Shown here piece after piece: positions 35,180 through 42,772 of a DNA stretch of 52,542 nucleotides. The stretch is from Acidobacteriota bacterium (lineage in GTDB: Bacteria; Acidobacteriota; Vicinamibacteria; Marinacidobacterales; Marinacidobacteraceae): NCBI GenBank assembly GCA_022828085.1, contig JAJEIY010000035.1, positions 1 through 52,542 of the forward strand, given 5' to 3'. Each line of letters begins with the position of its first letter. Position 1 is the first letter of the stretch. The translations under genes were made by a program, and so were the position numbers. The notes below the pieces were generated by a model that was not told the DNA's origin, did not search any database, and saw only the letters and a list, made by a program, of their open reading frames with translations.

Positions 35180-35282
35180 GGGGTTCGCTCCTTTGCTGAT
35201 TCCCGCCCCGGACGGGGCGGACGAAGCATGAAGATTCTAGCGGCCCGCGGGTTCTTGCCGCCGATTAGACTCCCGCACTTCA

Positions 35283-36125
35283 ATGACCGGTCCACCCAGC
35301 CGTCCGCCGAACATCGATCTCCACTCCCACTCCACCGAATCGGATGGAGTGCTCTCCCCCCGCGCGGCCGTCGAGGCTGCGGCGCGCGACGGAGTGACCG
35401 TCCTGGCGCTGACGGACCACGACACCCTGACCGGAATCCCGGAGGCGCGCCGCGCCGCCGCCGAATGCGGGATCGAGCTGGTTGCCGGAGTCGAAGTGAG
35501 TTGCGCCTGGGGACGCGAATCGGTCCATCTGCTCGGCCTGTTCGTGGATCCCGGGGACCGGGCGCTCACCGCGCTCTTCGATGAGGTTTCGGAGCGCCGC
35601 CGGCAGCGGATCGCGGAGACGTGCAGGAAGCTCTCGGAATCCGGCGTGGCGCTCCGCTTCGAGGAGGTCGCCGCGATGTCCACCGGCCGCTCCCTCGGGC
35701 GTCCGCACGTAGCGGACGCGCTGGTCCACAAGGGGGCCGTCCGCGACCGGGCAGAGGCCTTCGACCGGTATCTCGGGGACGGGAAAGCCGGACATGTCCG
35801 GTATGGCTGGAAGATCGGCGTCGGCGAAGCCGCGAAGATGTTGCACGCCGCGGGAGGAATCAGTTCCGTCGCCCATCCCAAGTATCTCCGGGACCAGTCC
35901 GCGCTTCCCTCCCTGCTCCGCGAGACCGGGGTCCGCGCGCTCGAGGCGTACCACGTCGAGCAGGACGGAGACGAGCGCGAGCACTATCTGAGCGTCGCGG
36001 ATTCGCTGGGCCTCATGGTGAGCGGCGGATCGGACTTCCACGAGCCGAAACACGGACGGCGCTTCGGTTCGGAGTTGCCGCCGGAGCGCTACGAGGAATT
36101 GCTCCTGGCTGCGGGTCGGCGTTAA
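35283..36125 (+). CDS. PHP-domain phosphoesterase (RNase AM / YciV-like)
   Basis: The 280-residue protein has the polymerase-and-histidinol-phosphatase fold with its metal ligands in order: NIDLHSHSTESDG (H14, H16, D21), LTDHDTLTG, GVEVSCAW, an inserted helical region, then SSVAHPKYL and GGSDFHEPKHG. Family members such as E. coli YciV (RNase AM) remove 5' nucleotides and hydrolyse 3',5'-nucleoside bisphosphate. The short leader with TAGACT at 35266-35271 gives no clear ribosome-binding site. The stop codon TAA (36123-36125) is the first base pairs of the MITE, so the native end may have been a few residues different. Confidence 0.9.
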   Translation: MTGPPSRPPNIDLHSHSTESDGVLSPRAAVEAAARDGVTVLALTDHDTLTGIPEARRAAAECGIELVAGVEVSCAWGRESVHLLGLFVDPGDRALTALFDEVSERRRQRIAETCRKLSESGVALRFEEVAAMSTGRSLGRPHVADALVHKGAVRDRAEAFDRYLGDGKAGHVRYGWKIGVGEAAKMLHAAGGISSVAHPKYLRDQSALPSLLRETGVRALEAYHVEQDGDEREHYLSVADSLGLMVSGGSDFHEPKHGRRFGSELPPERYEELLLAAGRR

Positions 36126-36307
36126 CAGCCTGTGGTGAAACCCACGCGGCAGTCGAACGGCGATGCATCCCGGCTGAACCGCGCCGCTGCGAGGCGCTCT
36201 GCGTTGCGTTTCGGTCGGAATACACTCGGTATTCCTCCCTCACGCGCCTTGTCAGCCGGGCGCCTCGCCGTTCTTGGTGCTCCCGCCAGTTCCACCACAG
36301 GCTGTTA
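36123..36307 (-). mobile_element. MITE copy 2 (185 bp, TA-flanked)
   Basis: Same length as the copy at 24859-25043 and in opposite orientation, about 90% identical without gaps. Its outer ends are TAACAGCCTGTGG and CCACAGGCTGTTA, but the inner part of the right inverted repeat has diverged. TA lies at each border. It fills the whole space between two convergent genes: the first three bases are the stop codon of the PHP gene and the last three, read on the minus strand, are the stop codon of the Rieske gene. Confidence 0.85.
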
Positions 36308-36619
36308 AGGAACGCTGACGAGCACCATTCCGTTCTCCACCCGCGCCGGATAGACCGGTACGCGGGAGTTCGGGTTCACCGGCGAGCAGCCGGTGACGAG
36401 GTCGAACTGCCAAAGGTGCCACGGGCAGATCACGATGCCGTGCCGGAGGCGCCCCTGGTGCAGGGGGCCGCCGCGGTGGGGGCAGGTTTCGTTCAGCGCG
36501 TAGACCCGGTTCTCGTACCAGAAGACTGCGACCCGCTGGTCACCGAGGTCCACGGCGATGGCGGATTCCGCCTTCAGCCGGGCCAGGCTGCAGACGGCGT
36601 GTTCCGTCGCCTCCGTCAC
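36305..36619 (-). CDS. Rieske [2Fe-2S] ferredoxin-like protein (NirD-like)
   Basis: A small (104-residue) soluble Rieske protein with both cluster motifs: ETCPHRGGPL and VICPWHLWQFD, giving two Cys and two His ligands. This size and pattern match nitrite reductase small subunits and dioxygenase ferredoxins, which shuttle electrons to an oxygenase or reductase. No oxygenase, nitrite reductase or ferredoxin reductase gene is adjacent, so the partner is unknown (the FprA-type enzyme is a candidate by inference only). The start overlaps the stop of the GHMP kinase gene by four bases. The stop codon is provided by the MITE; the final residues SVP are probably near-native. Confidence 0.88.
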   Translation of the reverse strand: MTEATEHAVCSLARLKAESAIAVDLGDQRVAVFWYENRVYALNETCPHRGGPLHQGRLRHGIVICPWHLWQFDLVTGCSPVNPNSRVPVYPARVENGMVLVSVP

Positions 36620-37650
36620 GCCGCCTCCCGCCGGAGCCCCACGGCATCACTGGCCGCCTCGAGGACCTGACCGCCGGCGGCGCTTGCGGCTGCGACCACC
36701 GCGGACCGTTTCTCGGGAGGCGCGATGGCGATCATGGTTCCGCCGCCTCCGGCGCCGCACACCTTGACCGCCCGCGCGCCGGCTTGCCGCATGGCGTCGC
36801 TCAGGCGCTCGATCGTCGCCGTGGTGACCATTTCCGAGAGCGCCCGCCGGGCTCCCCACTCGAGATCAAGCATCTCCGAGACCCTTTCCCAGTCCCGCCC
36901 GAGCAGTGCGTCCCGCATTCCGTAGGCCGCTTCCGCGATCACCTCGATGCCTCGAACGGCCGACGGCTCCCCGGCGAAGATGCGCTCGAGCATGCTCCCG
37001 TTGGGGTCTGCGGACGAGTGCGCCTCCCCGGTGTACACGAGGACGAAGCGCTTTTCGAGGGGATCGGCGCCGTCGTCCAGCCAGGGCAGGAGCTCCGAGC
37101 GGGGTTCCGGGCTCACCCAGTGATGCACCCGCGTGCCGCCGAGGCCCGCCGCGAGCTGATCCTGGGATCCCGTCGCAGTCCTCAGGATCCGCACTTCGGC
37201 ATCCATCACGATCCGCACGAGCTGCCGGATCGTCCAGCCGGCGCCCGTCACCTCGTTCAGGGCTCCGGCGATCGCCATGGCGAGCGACGAGGATCCCCCA
37301 AGACCCGAGCCTGGCGGGGCCGTGGTCTCGAATCGGATCTCCACGGGATCCGCAGGCCTGAAGTAGTCGAGGAGCCGGCCGGCGAGGGCCGCGAAGGGAT
37401 GGCGAAAGAACGCTTCGGGAGAGGTGGAGGAGAGGTCGAGCCCTCGCTGCTGATTGACCACCCGGAACCGGGGTCCGGGCGAGACGGTGGCTCGCGCCCG
37501 GAGGCTGATGGCGGCGTTCACCGTGGCGGCGCGGGGAACGAGCAGGCCGACCGGCCAGATGTCGAGAGTGCCGCCCGCCAGATCGATCCGCGTCGGCGCG
37601 GAGAACGTGACGGATTCGCTCAGAACGTGACCCCGACGGCCGTAACCCAC
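36616..37650 (-). CDS. GHMP-family sugar kinase
   Basis: The 344-residue protein matches GHMP kinases, which phosphorylate a small sugar or alcohol: FSAPTRIDLAGGTLDIWP (N-terminal motif), the phosphate-binding loop PPGSGLGGSSSLAMA (near residues 113-127), and the C-terminal VCGAGGGGTMIAIA. It resembles heptose-7-phosphate kinases and fucokinase-like enzymes more than galactokinase, so a role in surface sugar synthesis is plausible. The start at ATG 37650 overlaps the upstream beta-barrel gene by 31 bases. No heptose or nucleotide-sugar gene lies nearby to firm up the substrate. The stop/start overlap with the Rieske gene is four bases. Confidence 0.88.
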   Translation of the reverse strand: MGYGRRGHVLSESVTFSAPTRIDLAGGTLDIWPVGLLVPRAATVNAAISLRARATVSPGPRFRVVNQQRGLDLSSTSPEAFFRHPFAALAGRLLDYFRPADPVEIRFETTAPPGSGLGGSSSLAMAIAGALNEVTGAGWTIRQLVRIVMDAEVRILRTATGSQDQLAAGLGGTRVHHWVSPEPRSELLPWLDDGADPLEKRFVLVYTGEAHSSADPNGSMLERIFAGEPSAVRGIEVIAEAAYGMRDALLGRDWERVSEMLDLEWGARRALSEMVTTATIERLSDAMRQAGARAVKVCGAGGGGTMIAIAPPEKRSAVVAAASAAGGQVLEAASDAVGLRREAA

Positions 37651-38102
37651 CGGCTCACGGGTTCTTCGTGGAACTCCCGCTGGAACTGGACTTCCAGATG
37701 GAGCCTGCCGACCTCGAACCCCCCGAACGCCATCCCCGCGGGCACGGTCGTCGACTCGGCCTCACCGCCCAGCCGGGTCGCCATTCCTGCCCCTCCGCCC
37801 ACGTAGACGCTGAAACCCGGCAGGGGCAGCATGCCCATTCTGCCGGTGAGAAACGCCCGCAGGGGGTATTCCGTATCCCCACCCTCGGTTTCGATGCCGG
37901 TGCCGCCCTGGACCAGACCCCCGATCTCGAAGGGAAGTACCGGGAAGTCGAAGTTGTAGCCGGCGCCGAGGACCCATCCTTCTCGCGCGCCCCCCGATTC
38001 TCCTCCCGACCCGACCTGGATCACGGGCTGGGCGAGTGCGGTCCGTCCGGCGAGCAGGATCCCGGTGGCGACCACCGCTCTCAGGAGAAACCGCCCGGAC
38101 AC
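37620..38102 (-). CDS. Small outer-membrane beta-barrel protein, putative
   Basis: A 160-residue exported protein with a signal peptide (FLLRAVVATGILLAGRTALA) and then alternating hydrophobic/polar strands typical of a small barrel: GWVLGAGYNFDFPVLPFEIGG, FSVYVGGGAGMATRLG, and ending in an aromatic residue (VTAVGVTF), the usual outer-membrane insertion signal. The start is GTG at 38102 because that gives a normal signal. A TATACT hexamer is six bases away. A Gly/Ser-rich linker follows the signal. The role is unknown; the gene is first in a run with the GHMP kinase and Rieske genes. Confidence 0.75.
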   Translation of the reverse strand: MSGRFLLRAVVATGILLAGRTALAQPVIQVGSGGESGGAREGWVLGAGYNFDFPVLPFEIGGLVQGGTGIETEGGDTEYPLRAFLTGRMGMLPLPGFSVYVGGGAGMATRLGGEAESTTVPAGMAFGGFEVGRLHLEVQFQREFHEEPVSRWVTAVGVTF

Positions 38103-38108
38103 GCCGCG

Positions 38109-38114
38109 AGTATA
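38109..38114 (-). promoter_or_regulatory. Candidate promoter -10 (TATACT) for the beta-barrel operon
   Basis: On the minus strand TATACT is six bases before GTG 38102. GGGACG lies 17 bases further upstream (38132-38137), matching half of a -35. Transcription would start at or next to the start codon. Confidence 0.4.
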
Positions 38115-38159
38115 TTGATCGCTCGAGAGCCCGTCCCGGACCAGCCGCGGAATCGAAGC

Positions 38160-38750
38160 TTGTCCCTCCAACCCGAATTCGAAACCCTTCCGGACCGGAT
38201 CGCTTCCCGTCTCGCGCAGCGTGCTCCGCGACGCCTCGGGGGGGCGCTTCGCGGAGCCGCGGTGCTCGTCCCGCTGGTCCGGCGGGACGGCGGCTACGAG
38301 ATCGTCCTGACGCGCCGTGCCTCGGATCTCCGGCGCCAACCGGGAGACATCGCGTTTCCCGGCGGCATGATCGATCCCGAGGATCCATCCGAACTGGCCG
38401 CCGCCCTGCGCGAGGGACGTGAGGAGATCGGGCTCGACCCGGCCGGGGTGCGGGTGTTGGGCCGGCTCGACGATCGCCTCACGGTCCAGGGGTTCCGGCT
38501 GGTTCCGTTCGTGGGGCTGATCCCGTCGTCGGCGGTCCTGCGCGCCGGGCCGGAAGTGGACGAGATCTTTGAGGTGCCGCTCAGGATGTTGCTGCTCCCG
38601 GACCGCGAGACCACCGAGGTTCAGCGGGGCAAGCGGCTCGGGGACGGTTCGGCGGTCATCTCCCGGGTCGTCTTCCGGTACCGGTACCGGGACTACGACA
38701 TCTGGGGCCTGACCGCCCGCCTCATCCGGGATCTGCTGGACGTTCTCTAG
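38160..38750 (+). CDS. NUDIX hydrolase, CoA pyrophosphatase-like (NudL/YeaB type)
   Basis: A 196-residue NUDIX protein. VLVPLVRRDGGYEIVLTRRASDLRRQPGDIAFPGG is followed by the NUDIX box ending ALREGREEIGLDP. The run of Arg before the box, QPGDIAFPGG and the later SEVFEVPL-like EIFEVPLRMLL fit the NudL group, which cleaves CoA and its derivatives to phosphopantetheine and ADP. The start is uncertain: TTG at 38160 leads into SLQPEFETLPDRI; TTG at 38115 is possible. The last four bases overlap the ligase gene on the other strand. Promoter-like TATATT lies at 38111-38116 in the shared region with the beta-barrel operon. Confidence 0.85.
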   Translation: MSLQPEFETLPDRIASRLAQRAPRRLGGALRGAAVLVPLVRRDGGYEIVLTRRASDLRRQPGDIAFPGGMIDPEDPSELAAALREGREEIGLDPAGVRVLGRLDDRLTVQGFRLVPFVGLIPSSAVLRAGPEVDEIFEVPLRMLLLPDRETTEVQRGKRLGDGSAVISRVVFRYRYRDYDIWGLTARLIRDLLDVL

Positions 38751-39673
38751 CCGCGCGCCGGCACGCGACACCCTCGCGGATCCCGGTCTTCGAATCCCAC
38801 GAACGCGGGATGCCGCAGATGCCCGGAGGGAGTCAGTTCCAGGTATTCGACGGTGGCCACCAGCAAGGGCCTCACGTAGCGGATGTGTCCGTCTCCGGTC
38901 GCGCCGAAGCCGGGTGGGGCGGTGCTCTCGAGGCTCCGGAGCTGCTCGGTCAACTGGCTCCGGGTCTCGTCGTCGAGTCCGCTCCCCACGTTCCCGAGCC
39001 AGATCGGCCCGTCCGGTCCGTAGGCTCCCACCACCAGCGAACGCACCGGTCCGTCCGGGTGCCGGTGCAGGGTCCCGAACACCACGCAGCTCAGCCGGGG
39101 TCGTACCTTGATCTTCAGCCAGTCGTCGCTGCGCTCGCCGATTCGATAGGAGCTCTGGAGCCGCTTCGCAACCATCCCTTCCATGCTGCGCTCGCGCATC
39201 GCGGCAAAGAAGCGCAGGCCCTCGCCGACGACCAGGGGGTTGGCGAAGACCCGTCCCCCCGCGTCGGGAAGGAGCGCGCCCAGAGCGCGCCGCCGTTCGG
39301 CAAGCGGCGCCGCGGTCAGCCGGGCGCCGTCGCGATGGAGCAGATCGAAGGCGACGAACCACGCGGGGGTTTCCGCGGCGCCGCGCCGGATCGCGGTTTC
39401 CGAGCGCATCCGGTTGCGTTCCATGACCAGCGGAAAGCTCGAGCGATCGCCGTCCATGACGACGATTTCTCCGTCGAGGACCCCGGACCCGGGGAGTGCG
39501 GCCAACGCCGCGGCGAGTTCCGGGAAGTGCGGGGTCTGGTCGCGGAGACTGCGCGCCTGGAGCCGGACCGCCGGCCCGAAGAAGGCGATCGAGCGAAGGC
39601 CGTCCCACTTGGCGTCGAAGAGATGATCCGCCGAGTCGAACGGGCGGCCGGTGCCGGCGAGCATGGGTTTCAC
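38747..39673 (-). CDS. ATP-dependent DNA ligase, LigC/LigD-ligase-like
   Basis: The 308-residue protein is a stand-alone ligase domain with the adenylation lysine in FDAKWDGLRS (K22), DGEIVVMDGD, FDLLHRDG, EGMVAKRLQSSY, DDWLKIKVRP, and an OB-fold half (VVGAYGPDGPIWLGNVGSGL). It seals DNA breaks using ATP. Next to Ku it is the ligase of a minimal bacterial end-joining system; polymerase and nuclease domains of LigD are absent. GTG at 39673 is the first standard start, but the same frame is open back into ku, reads like a Pro-rich linker (PADWLAHGVKPMLA), and meets a CTG that overlaps the ku stop. A longer product from that CTG is possible. Confidence 0.92.
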   Translation of the reverse strand: MKPMLAGTGRPFDSADHLFDAKWDGLRSIAFFGPAVRLQARSLRDQTPHFPELAAALAALPGSGVLDGEIVVMDGDRSSFPLVMERNRMRSETAIRRGAAETPAWFVAFDLLHRDGARLTAAPLAERRRALGALLPDAGGRVFANPLVVGEGLRFFAAMRERSMEGMVAKRLQSSYRIGERSDDWLKIKVRPRLSCVVFGTLHRHPDGPVRSLVVGAYGPDGPIWLGNVGSGLDDETRSQLTEQLRSLESTAPPGFGATGDGHIRYVRPLLVATVEYLELTPSGHLRHPAFVGFEDRDPRGCRVPARG

Positions 39674-39756
39674 CCCGTGCGCCAGCCAGTCCGCGGGAAG
39701 CTTCGATTCCGCGTCCGGCGGAGGCGGCGGAACCGGGTCCGTCCGACGCGGGTCGG

Positions 39757-40581
39757 TCAGCTTGCCCGCCGCTCCTCACCGGACGCCGGATCCGGATCGC
39801 CGAGTTCCTCGGCTTCGATCCGGGCGAGGCTCGACTTGAGCGCGTCCATGAGGTTGATGACCCGGCGCGGCTCCACGCTGGGAGCGGTGACCAGTTCCTC
39901 GCCGCGGCTCTTGGCCTCCACGATCTCGAGGAAGCGCTTCCGATAGCTGTCTTCGAAATCGGTCAGGTCGAAGGGCCGGGCATAGGAGTCGAGCAGTTGC
40001 CGGGCCATGGCGGTTTCGGCGGCGTTCGGTTCGCGCGCCGCCGGCAGGTCGTCGATGTCCGACACCTTCCGGACCTCGTCCTGGTAGTGGAGAAACGACA
40101 TCAGGAAGACGTCGTCGGAGGGACGGATCGCCACCACCTTCTCCTTGCCGCTCAGCACCACCTGGGCGATGGCCACCCGCTTCGAGGCCTGCATCGCCTT
40201 GAGGATGGTGTGGAACGGCCCGGCGGCGACTTCGCCGGCCGGGGCCAGGTAGTAGGAGCCGTGGTAGTAGAGCGGATTGATCTCGGATTCTTCCACGAAC
40301 TGGACGATGTCCAGCGTCCGCAGCGAAGGGAGTTGCAGGGTGGCGAGATCCTCTTCCTGGATCAGCACGTACTGCTCCTTCGCGAGTTCGTAACCGCGGA
40401 CGATCTCGTCCCGTTCGAGGTCCTGTTCACACGCCGTGCAGCGTCGCTGCAGCCGGACCCGGGCCTTGCACTCCTTGTGCAACTGGTTCATAGCGACCTT
40501 CTTTTCGCGGGCCGCCGGGTAGGCCCGTACCGGAACGAGTACGAGGGCCAGCTTCAGGTTGCCCTGCCAGGTAGGTCGCAT
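39757..40581 (-). CDS. ku: Ku-family DNA end-binding protein
   Basis: Bacterial Ku forms a homodimeric ring that threads on broken DNA ends and recruits the ligase. The 274-residue protein has the family start (MRPTWQGNLKLALVLVPVRAY), the core with KECKARVRLQRRCTACEQDL, DIVQFVEESEINPLYY and KAMQASKRVAIAQVV, and a short acidic tail after VINLMDALKSSLARIEAE, the part expected to contact the ligase. The start at MRPTWQ is where the family starts; the longer frame upstream is not Ku-like. The ligase gene follows 83 bases downstream on the same strand, or may overlap by four if the CTG start is used. Confidence 0.95.
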   Translation of the reverse strand: MRPTWQGNLKLALVLVPVRAYPAAREKKVAMNQLHKECKARVRLQRRCTACEQDLERDEIVRGYELAKEQYVLIQEEDLATLQLPSLRTLDIVQFVEESEINPLYYHGSYYLAPAGEVAAGPFHTILKAMQASKRVAIAQVVLSGKEKVVAIRPSDDVFLMSFLHYQDEVRKVSDIDDLPAAREPNAAETAMARQLLDSYARPFDLTDFEDSYRKRFLEIVEAKSRGEELVTAPSVEPRRVINLMDALKSSLARIEAEELGDPDPASGEERRAS

Positions 40582-40895
40582 AGGCTCTGGTCCGCACGGC
40601 GGAGCGGCCGGCGCCGCGCCCGGAACCGGTCGTTCCGAGTGCCGTGGGACATGGAAGTCTAGTGCTCCCGGGGATCTCGGGGTGGCCGCGGACACCGGAA
40701 ATCCACGAGATTGAAGTACACTGGCAACCGTCCGGAGTGCGTCCGGATGCGGCAACGCTCCGGAGCGCAACACCCTTTGGCTGCCCGGATTCCGGGAGCC
40801 TTCCCTGGATTCCCCAAAACAAAGTCTGGCCGTCCCCCTGCCCGAACCATGAGGCGGCTCTCGTCCCACAGAATCGCCTCCTGAAGAATGGCCTG
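40582..40895. other. Divergent intergenic region between ku and korA
   Basis: A 314-base stretch without a supported gene. It must contain the promoters for both flanking operons. TACACT at 40717-40722 is a possible -10 for korA, but no matching -35 is seen. No repeat of the REP or MITE families is present. Confidence 0.5.
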
Positions 40896-42758
40896 ATGTC
40901 CAACAAAACGGCGCTCGCTGAGGAGGCCGCTCCCAGCCAAATCGAGTCCGATCCCGAGCGCATCGTCAACGACCTGGCGATCCAGGTCGCCACCGTCAAC
41001 GGCTCCGGAAGCCAGTCCTCGAACCTGGTCCTCCTCAGGGCGCTCTTCCGCATGGGGATCCCGGTCGGCGGCAAGAACCTCTTTCCCTCGAACATCGCGG
41101 GATTGCCGACGTGGTTCACCATTCGCGCGAACCGGGATGGCTGGGTGGCGCGCAAACGCAACGTGGATTACCTGGTGGCGCTCAATCCCCAGACCGCCGT
41201 CCGGGACGTCGAATCCCTGAGCCCGGGCAGCGCCGTCGTCTACGAGGAAAGCCTGCGGCTGGAGCGTCGCCGGGATGACCTGGTGTTCTATCCCGCGCCG
41301 TTCCAGGAGCTGGCTGCCGAGGTGACCCGCGAGGTGCGGCTGCGGAAGCTCCTCGCCAACATGATCTACGTCGGGTTGCTGGGAGAACTGCTCTCGATCG
41401 AGGTGGAGGAGATCTTCGGGGCCATCGACAGCCAGTTCCGGAGCAAGAAGGCCGCCGTCGAGTTGAACCGCCGGGCCGTGGAGATCGGGATTCGCCACGC
41501 GCGCGAGAACCTGGTCAAGCGGGACCCCTTCACCCTTGAACGCATGGACAGGAATCGCGGCAAGATCCTGATCGACGGGAACGCCGCCGCCGGGCTCGGC
41601 GCCATGTTCGGGGGGGCGAGCGTCGCGACCTGGTACCCCATCACCCCGTCCTCGAGCGTCGTGGAGCAGCTCACGGGTTTTCTGAAGCGATACCGGAAGG
41701 GGCCGGACGGAAAGGCGACCTACGCAGTGGTCCAGGCCGAGGACGAACTCGCCGCGGTGGGCATGGCCCTGGCCGCCGGGTGGGCCGGCGCCCGGGCGAT
41801 GACGGCGACTTCCGGACCGGGCATCTCGCTGATGTCGGAGTTCGTCGGGCTCGGCTACTACGCCGAGATCCCGCTGGTGATCTGGAACATCCAGCGCGTC
41901 GGGCCCTCGACCGGTCTGCCGACGCGCACGGCCCAGGGCGACATCCTCTCCACCTACGCGCTTTCCCACGGGGACACCAAGCACGTGTGCCTGCTCCCGG
42001 CCTCGACACGCGAGTGCTTCGAATTCGGTTGGCGAGCCTTCGACCTGGCGGAGCGGCTCCAGACGCCGGTGTTCGTGTTGTCCGATCTCGACCTCGGCAT
42101 GAACATCTGGGCCACGGAACCTTTCGAGTATCCCGATCGGCCCATGGACCGCGGCAAGGTGCTCACCCGCGAGGATCTGGAGAGGCTGGGTGGGACCTTC
42201 CAGCGCTACGCCGATGTCGACGGCGACGCGATCCCCTACCGGACGCTCCCGGGGACCGAGCACCCGGGGGCGGCGTACTTCACCCGGGGCAGCGGCCACG
42301 ACGAGAGCGCCGAGTACACCGAGAGCGAAGAGGCCTATGTCCGGATCATGACCCGGCTCGACCGCAAGTTCGAGACGGCGCGGGAGATGGTTCCGCCGCC
42401 CGTTGTGGATCAGGCGGAACCGGTGAGCCCGCTTGGAATCATCGGCTTCGGCTCCTCGGACCCCGCGATCGAGGAAGCCCGGAACCGGCTGCGTGAAGAC
42501 GCGGCGATCGAAATGGACTATCTGCGCCCGCGGGCGCTGCCCTTCTGCCCGTCCGTCCTCGATTTCATCGCCTCGCACCAGCGGGTCGTCGTCCTCGACC
42601 AGAACCGGGACGGACAGTTGCTGCAACTGCTACGGGCCGAATACGGAGACCGGATTCCTCCGGGGGTGCTCCGGAGTCTGAGGCACTACAGCGGACACCC
42701 GATGGACGCCCAGACCATCGTGGACTACGTTACCGAGATGGAGATCGGCGCCGCCTGA
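40896..42758 (+). CDS. korA: 2-oxoacid:ferredoxin oxidoreductase alpha subunit with fused gamma domain (KorA)
   Basis: The 620-residue protein joins a gamma domain (VNGSGSQSSNLVLLRALFRMG, FPSNIAGLPTWFTIR; about residues 30-195) to the alpha subunit (LIDGNAAAGLGAMFGGASVATWYPITPSSS, AEDELAAVGMALAAGWAGARAMTATSGPG), as in the two-subunit 2-oxoglutarate:ferredoxin oxidoreductases of aerobes such as Mycobacterium. The enzyme links 2-oxoglutarate (or a related oxoacid) oxidation to ferredoxin reduction. There is no ferredoxin-type delta subunit, in line with the oxygen-tolerant two-subunit class. Start at MSNKTALAEE; the longer upstream frame is non-coding in character. The korB start is 14 bases after the stop. 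Confidence 0.93.
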   Translation: MSNKTALAEEAAPSQIESDPERIVNDLAIQVATVNGSGSQSSNLVLLRALFRMGIPVGGKNLFPSNIAGLPTWFTIRANRDGWVARKRNVDYLVALNPQTAVRDVESLSPGSAVVYEESLRLERRRDDLVFYPAPFQELAAEVTREVRLRKLLANMIYVGLLGELLSIEVEEIFGAIDSQFRSKKAAVELNRRAVEIGIRHARENLVKRDPFTLERMDRNRGKILIDGNAAAGLGAMFGGASVATWYPITPSSSVVEQLTGFLKRYRKGPDGKATYAVVQAEDELAAVGMALAAGWAGARAMTATSGPGISLMSEFVGLGYYAEIPLVIWNIQRVGPSTGLPTRTAQGDILSTYALSHGDTKHVCLLPASTRECFEFGWRAFDLAERLQTPVFVLSDLDLGMNIWATEPFEYPDRPMDRGKVLTREDLERLGGTFQRYADVDGDAIPYRTLPGTEHPGAAYFTRGSGHDESAEYTESEEAYVRIMTRLDRKFETAREMVPPPVVDQAEPVSPLGIIGFGSSDPAIEEARNRLREDAAIEMDYLRPRALPFCPSVLDFIASHQRVVVLDQNRDGQLLQLLRAEYGDRIPPGVLRSLRHYSGHPMDAQTIVDYVTEMEIGAA

Positions 42759-42772
42759 CCGAGAATTCCCCG

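Noticed and set aside
36013..36243. Small minus-strand ORF beginning MREEYRVYSDRNA
   Set aside because: It lies mainly inside the MITE. The other copy has a similar readable stretch, so it is repeat sequence without sign of a gene.
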